Origin: Alteribacillus sp041949975
GTDB lineage: Bacteria; Bacillota; Bacilli; Bacillales; Marinococcaceae
Assembly (NCBI RefSeq): GCF_041949975.1
Contig: NZ_JBHFQG010000004.1
Span: 143,961 to 207,960, forward strand
Length of the DNA stretch: 64,000 bases
Direction of reading: 5' to 3'
The first letter of the stretch is position 1, and each line of letters opens with the position of its first letter. The notes under the pieces are model-generated. The model made no database searches and was not told where the DNA came from. It worked only from the letters and a program-made list of their open reading frames with translations. Shown here one piece after another: positions 62,337 through 64,000 of the stretch. A program made the position numbers and the translations under genes.

Positions 62337-62410
62337 GCTAGGACGACCATCATACCCCAAACTAACCTTTTGAGAATCCCCGTAAAGAAAGATTTTATCC
62401 TGCATCCAGC

Positions 62411-62510
62411 ACATTAAATTTGAACACGTACAAGCCGGTAATACTCTCCGCCTTTCTTCATTAATTCATGGTGTCTGCCTTGTTCAATAATACGCCCATG
62501 AAAATAGTTG
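62411..62510 (-). pseudogene. C-terminal fragment of a multidrug ABC exporter
   Basis: Minus-strand reading HGRIIEQGRHHELMKKGG then EYYRLVRVQI and a stop is the end of an MsbA/LmrA-type ABC exporter ATPase, which normally follows ADQIIVLD. That preceding part occurs at about 63345 instead, separated by some 830 bp of unrelated DNA. No start of its own. Confidence 0.75.
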
Positions 62511-62705
62511 AAATCAATGCAGTGTTTGCGATGGTTTAACCCCCCTCTTTTGCAAAAACTTATTGCATAGTTCACATTCGTTTCCATATTTTCTGACTTT
62601 CCCTTCAACAATACCTCAACAGTTAGGTCGAGTTGTATTCGATACTCCCCCACAAAAAAGTAATTGCTATATATAACACTTTAACTCCTTCTATTTTTTA
62701 AATAG

Positions 62706-63050
62706 TTGGCCATTGTCGTGGACGAATATGGTGGCACAGCGGTTTTGGTTACCGTCGAAGATATTATCAAGGAGATATTTGGGAAGATTCACGATGAACT
62801 TGATATAGACGAAGACCCTATGTATGAACAACTAGATAATGGAACCGTTATATTAAACGGTAAGTTCCTTATTTCTGACACCAATGAATTGCTTGGCACT
62901 GATAGTGAACTAAACACGATTGGTGGCTGGTTTTTAACCCAGGAAGTAGAAGCAAAAACAGGCACTACGATTGAATACAACAATTATCAATTTATCGCAA
63001 AAGAGGTAGACGGTCATCAAGTAAAATCAATTAAAGTACAACCAGCAGAT
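62706..63050 (+). pseudogene. C-terminal fragment of a CorC/HlyC-type (CNNM) protein
   Basis: The frame begins LAIVVDEYGGTAVLVTVEDI, the end of the second CBS domain, and runs through the CorC_HlyC domain (ELLGTDSELNTIGGWFL) to about VKSIKVQPAD. Everything before the CBS domain is missing, so it is a fragment about 115 aa long of a family normally over 400 aa. It lies inside the ABC exporter remnant. The frame continues to 63185 over the antisense of the next fragment. Confidence 0.78.
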
Positions 63051-63064
63051 TCGGCCGTTGATCT

Positions 63065-63345
63065 TCCAAAGCTCCTTTTTTCAACAATCTACTCAGGCGC
63101 TCATGAAAATGATTTCCGGCTTCATCATTATCAACGCACGAAATCACTGTTTTTACATCATGGCCGTTTTGATTTAACTCTATAATCGCGTCAATCAGAG
63201 ATTTTTCTTTGAGACCACTCATGCTTTTCAACCGTGTGTGCCGCACTTTTCTCTTTTTCACAGACCAGTAGGAAAGGAGATCAATAGGGCTTTCAAAGAT
63301 GGCGACTTTATCAATGTTTTTCCCTACATCAATCGTAAATCTAAT
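63065..63345 (-). pseudogene. Fragment of a DUF3991/TOPRIM protein from a mobile element
   Basis: Minus-strand reading VAIFESPIDLLSYWSVKK, then KSMSGLKEKSLIDAI and VISCVDNDEAGNHFHERL contains the TOPRIM DxD-like motif (DNDEAG). DUF3991/TOPRIM proteins are carried by plasmids and integrative elements of Firmicutes. Both ends are cut: left against the CorC fragment, right directly against the ABC remnant at about 63345. Confidence 0.7.
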
Positions 63346-63665
63346 ACTATAATTTGATCGGCTTCTTTAATCGTAGAGGGCAATCATAATGGCTGTTCGT
63401 CCTTCCAACAGCTTCTTTAAAGCTGATTGGATGATCTGTTCGGTTTCTGTATCGATGGAAGCTGTTGCTTCATATAGAATTAATATACGCGGGTAAGCCA
63501 GCAGAGCTCTAGCAAAAGAAATGAGCTGCCTTTCGCCAACGGATACTACATTTCCGCGTTCTTCTACTCTCGTATACCTTGGAGACTTTCGTTTAAATGA
63601 GAATTTAAAGTGGATTGTTTAATTGCCAGACCTTTGTGCACAGTATTCTTACTATAACGATTTTT
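63345..63665 (-). pseudogene. Transmembrane-end and ATPase fragment of the same ABC exporter
   Basis: Minus strand from about 63665: VHKGLAIKQSTLNSHLNESL, QGIR (end of the membrane domain) is joined by a deletion to the ATPase signature region SVGERQLISFARALL. Walker A is missing. Walker B reads ILILYEATASID with Y in place of the usual D. A frameshift follows RTAIMIAL, after which TIKEADQIIVLD resumes and stops at the junction with the TOPRIM fragment. Not functional. Confidence 0.75.
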
Positions 63666-63837
63666 AAATAACTAAGCGAGATAAAAGCCCACCTGTAAAA
63701 CATTGGAAATCAAAGAAAAAGGAAAGTATTAGTGTGAGATTTCTCATTATGCTTTATATTCGAAATTTAAATATTTTTAAAGAGAGGAACACTTATTTCG
63801 TTTTCCTAAGTATAATATAATACAAATAAGAAAAAAA
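63666..63837. other. Gap between the ABC remnant and the ISL3 end
   Basis: About 170 bp, AT-rich, no gene, hairpin or promoter recognised. Confidence 0.4.
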
Positions 63838-63864
63838 GGGTTCTATGTCAAATGTTGGGGTAGG
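63838..63864. repeat. Terminal inverted repeat of an ISL3-family element
   Basis: GGGTTCTATGTCAAATGTTG and the following GGGTAGG resemble ISL3 ends (GGxTCTTTGTCAAAT type). It lies 20 bp beyond the transposase stop. The other end is outside the window. Confidence 0.6.
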
Positions 63865-63884
63865 AGTGCCTTACTCCTACTCCT

Positions 63885-64000
63885 TTATCCTACTTGAAAT
63901 TCCGTTATTTTATATTGGTGATGTAATAAGACACGTAACCTTAAACGATCATAACGCTTGAAGCCAAAAGCGTTTCGTTTAATCACCTTTGTTTGATTGT
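63885..64000 (-). CDS. ISL3-family transposase, C-terminal end (cut by window edge)
   Basis: The minus-strand frame is open at the right edge and reads KVIKRNAFGFKRYDRLRLRV to a TAA at 63885. IKRNAFGF...F is the characteristic C-terminus of ISL3 (IS204/IS1001/IS1165) transposases. Whether the rest is intact cannot be seen. Confidence 0.75.
   Translation of the reverse strand, partial: NQTKVIKRNAFGFKRYDRLRLRVLLHHQYKITEFQVG

Noticed and set aside
1..64000. CRISPR array, rRNA, prophage or integron
   Set aside because: Looked for evenly spaced direct repeats, rRNA motifs and phage gene runs; none seen.

Overview
The window is chromosomal DNA of an endospore-forming Bacillaceae bacterium. Three things point there: AGGAGG-type ribosome binding sites, sporulation genes (sda, a Spo0E-like phosphatase, yutH, a YhcN/YlaJ lipoprotein, lytH, yunB), and a gene order that largely follows the Bacillus subtilis ytk/yug/yui/yum/yut/yun/yur region. 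Acidic exported lipoproteins (MetQ and the TRAP binding protein), two sodium-coupled SNF-family transporters and a TRAP operon suggest a salt-loving member, but genus is not decidable from this stretch.

Layout. 1-8.5 kb: end of an SsuC-type ABC permease, ytkD, a ywpF-like gene, patB, a broken doxX, the short gene sda, tRNA-Ala(GGC), yugN-pgi-yuzA-yugI. 8.6-16 kb: an SNF transporter, alaT-alaR, an isochorismatase, luxS, a GDPD, an MFS exporter, and bioY behind a BirA-type operator. 16-19 kb: TRAP dctP-dctM-dctQ. 19.5-26.7 kb: yuiD, a BtuF-like protein, yuiC-yuiB-yuiA, a repeat-rich gap, yumB, yumC, yutM. 26.7-32.6 kb: Spo0E-like gene, mqnE, dapF and a coupled small gene, yuzB, an unusual TetR-NADH dehydrogenase fusion ORF, yuzD, yutI. 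32.7-43 kb: hom-thrC-thrB, yutH, yutG, yutF, yutE, glpX with two small genes, yutD, a YhcN/YlaJ lipoprotein, lipA. 43-52 kb: lytH, an SNF transporter with its MetS-type small subunit, yunB, thyA-folA, yunC, yunD, yunE, yunF. 52-62 kb: sufCDSUB, a 55-aa orphan, yurZ, and metNPQ under a SAM-I riboswitch.

The right end (62.1-64 kb) is a graveyard: a dispersed palindromic repeat, pieces of a multidrug ABC exporter split by fragments of a CorC-type protein and a DUF3991/TOPRIM protein, and the end of an ISL3-family insertion sequence.

Functional themes are Fe-S cluster assembly (suf, yutM, yutI, and the users lipA and mqnE), sulfur and methionine metabolism (patB, luxS, metNPQ, suf), threonine/lysine synthesis (hom-thrCB, dapF), respiratory NADH oxidation (yumB and the yutJ-like fusion) and sporulation. 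The most unusual item is the in-frame fusion of a TetR-type regulator to a complete YutJ-like NADH dehydrogenase, with a promoter and a palindrome at the expected start site. Several genes under 60 codons (2001-2165, sda, yuiA, metS-like, 57783-57950) were found by reading the gaps. Start sites were moved from the longest possible frame to internal starts wherever a good ribosome binding site and family length agreed.
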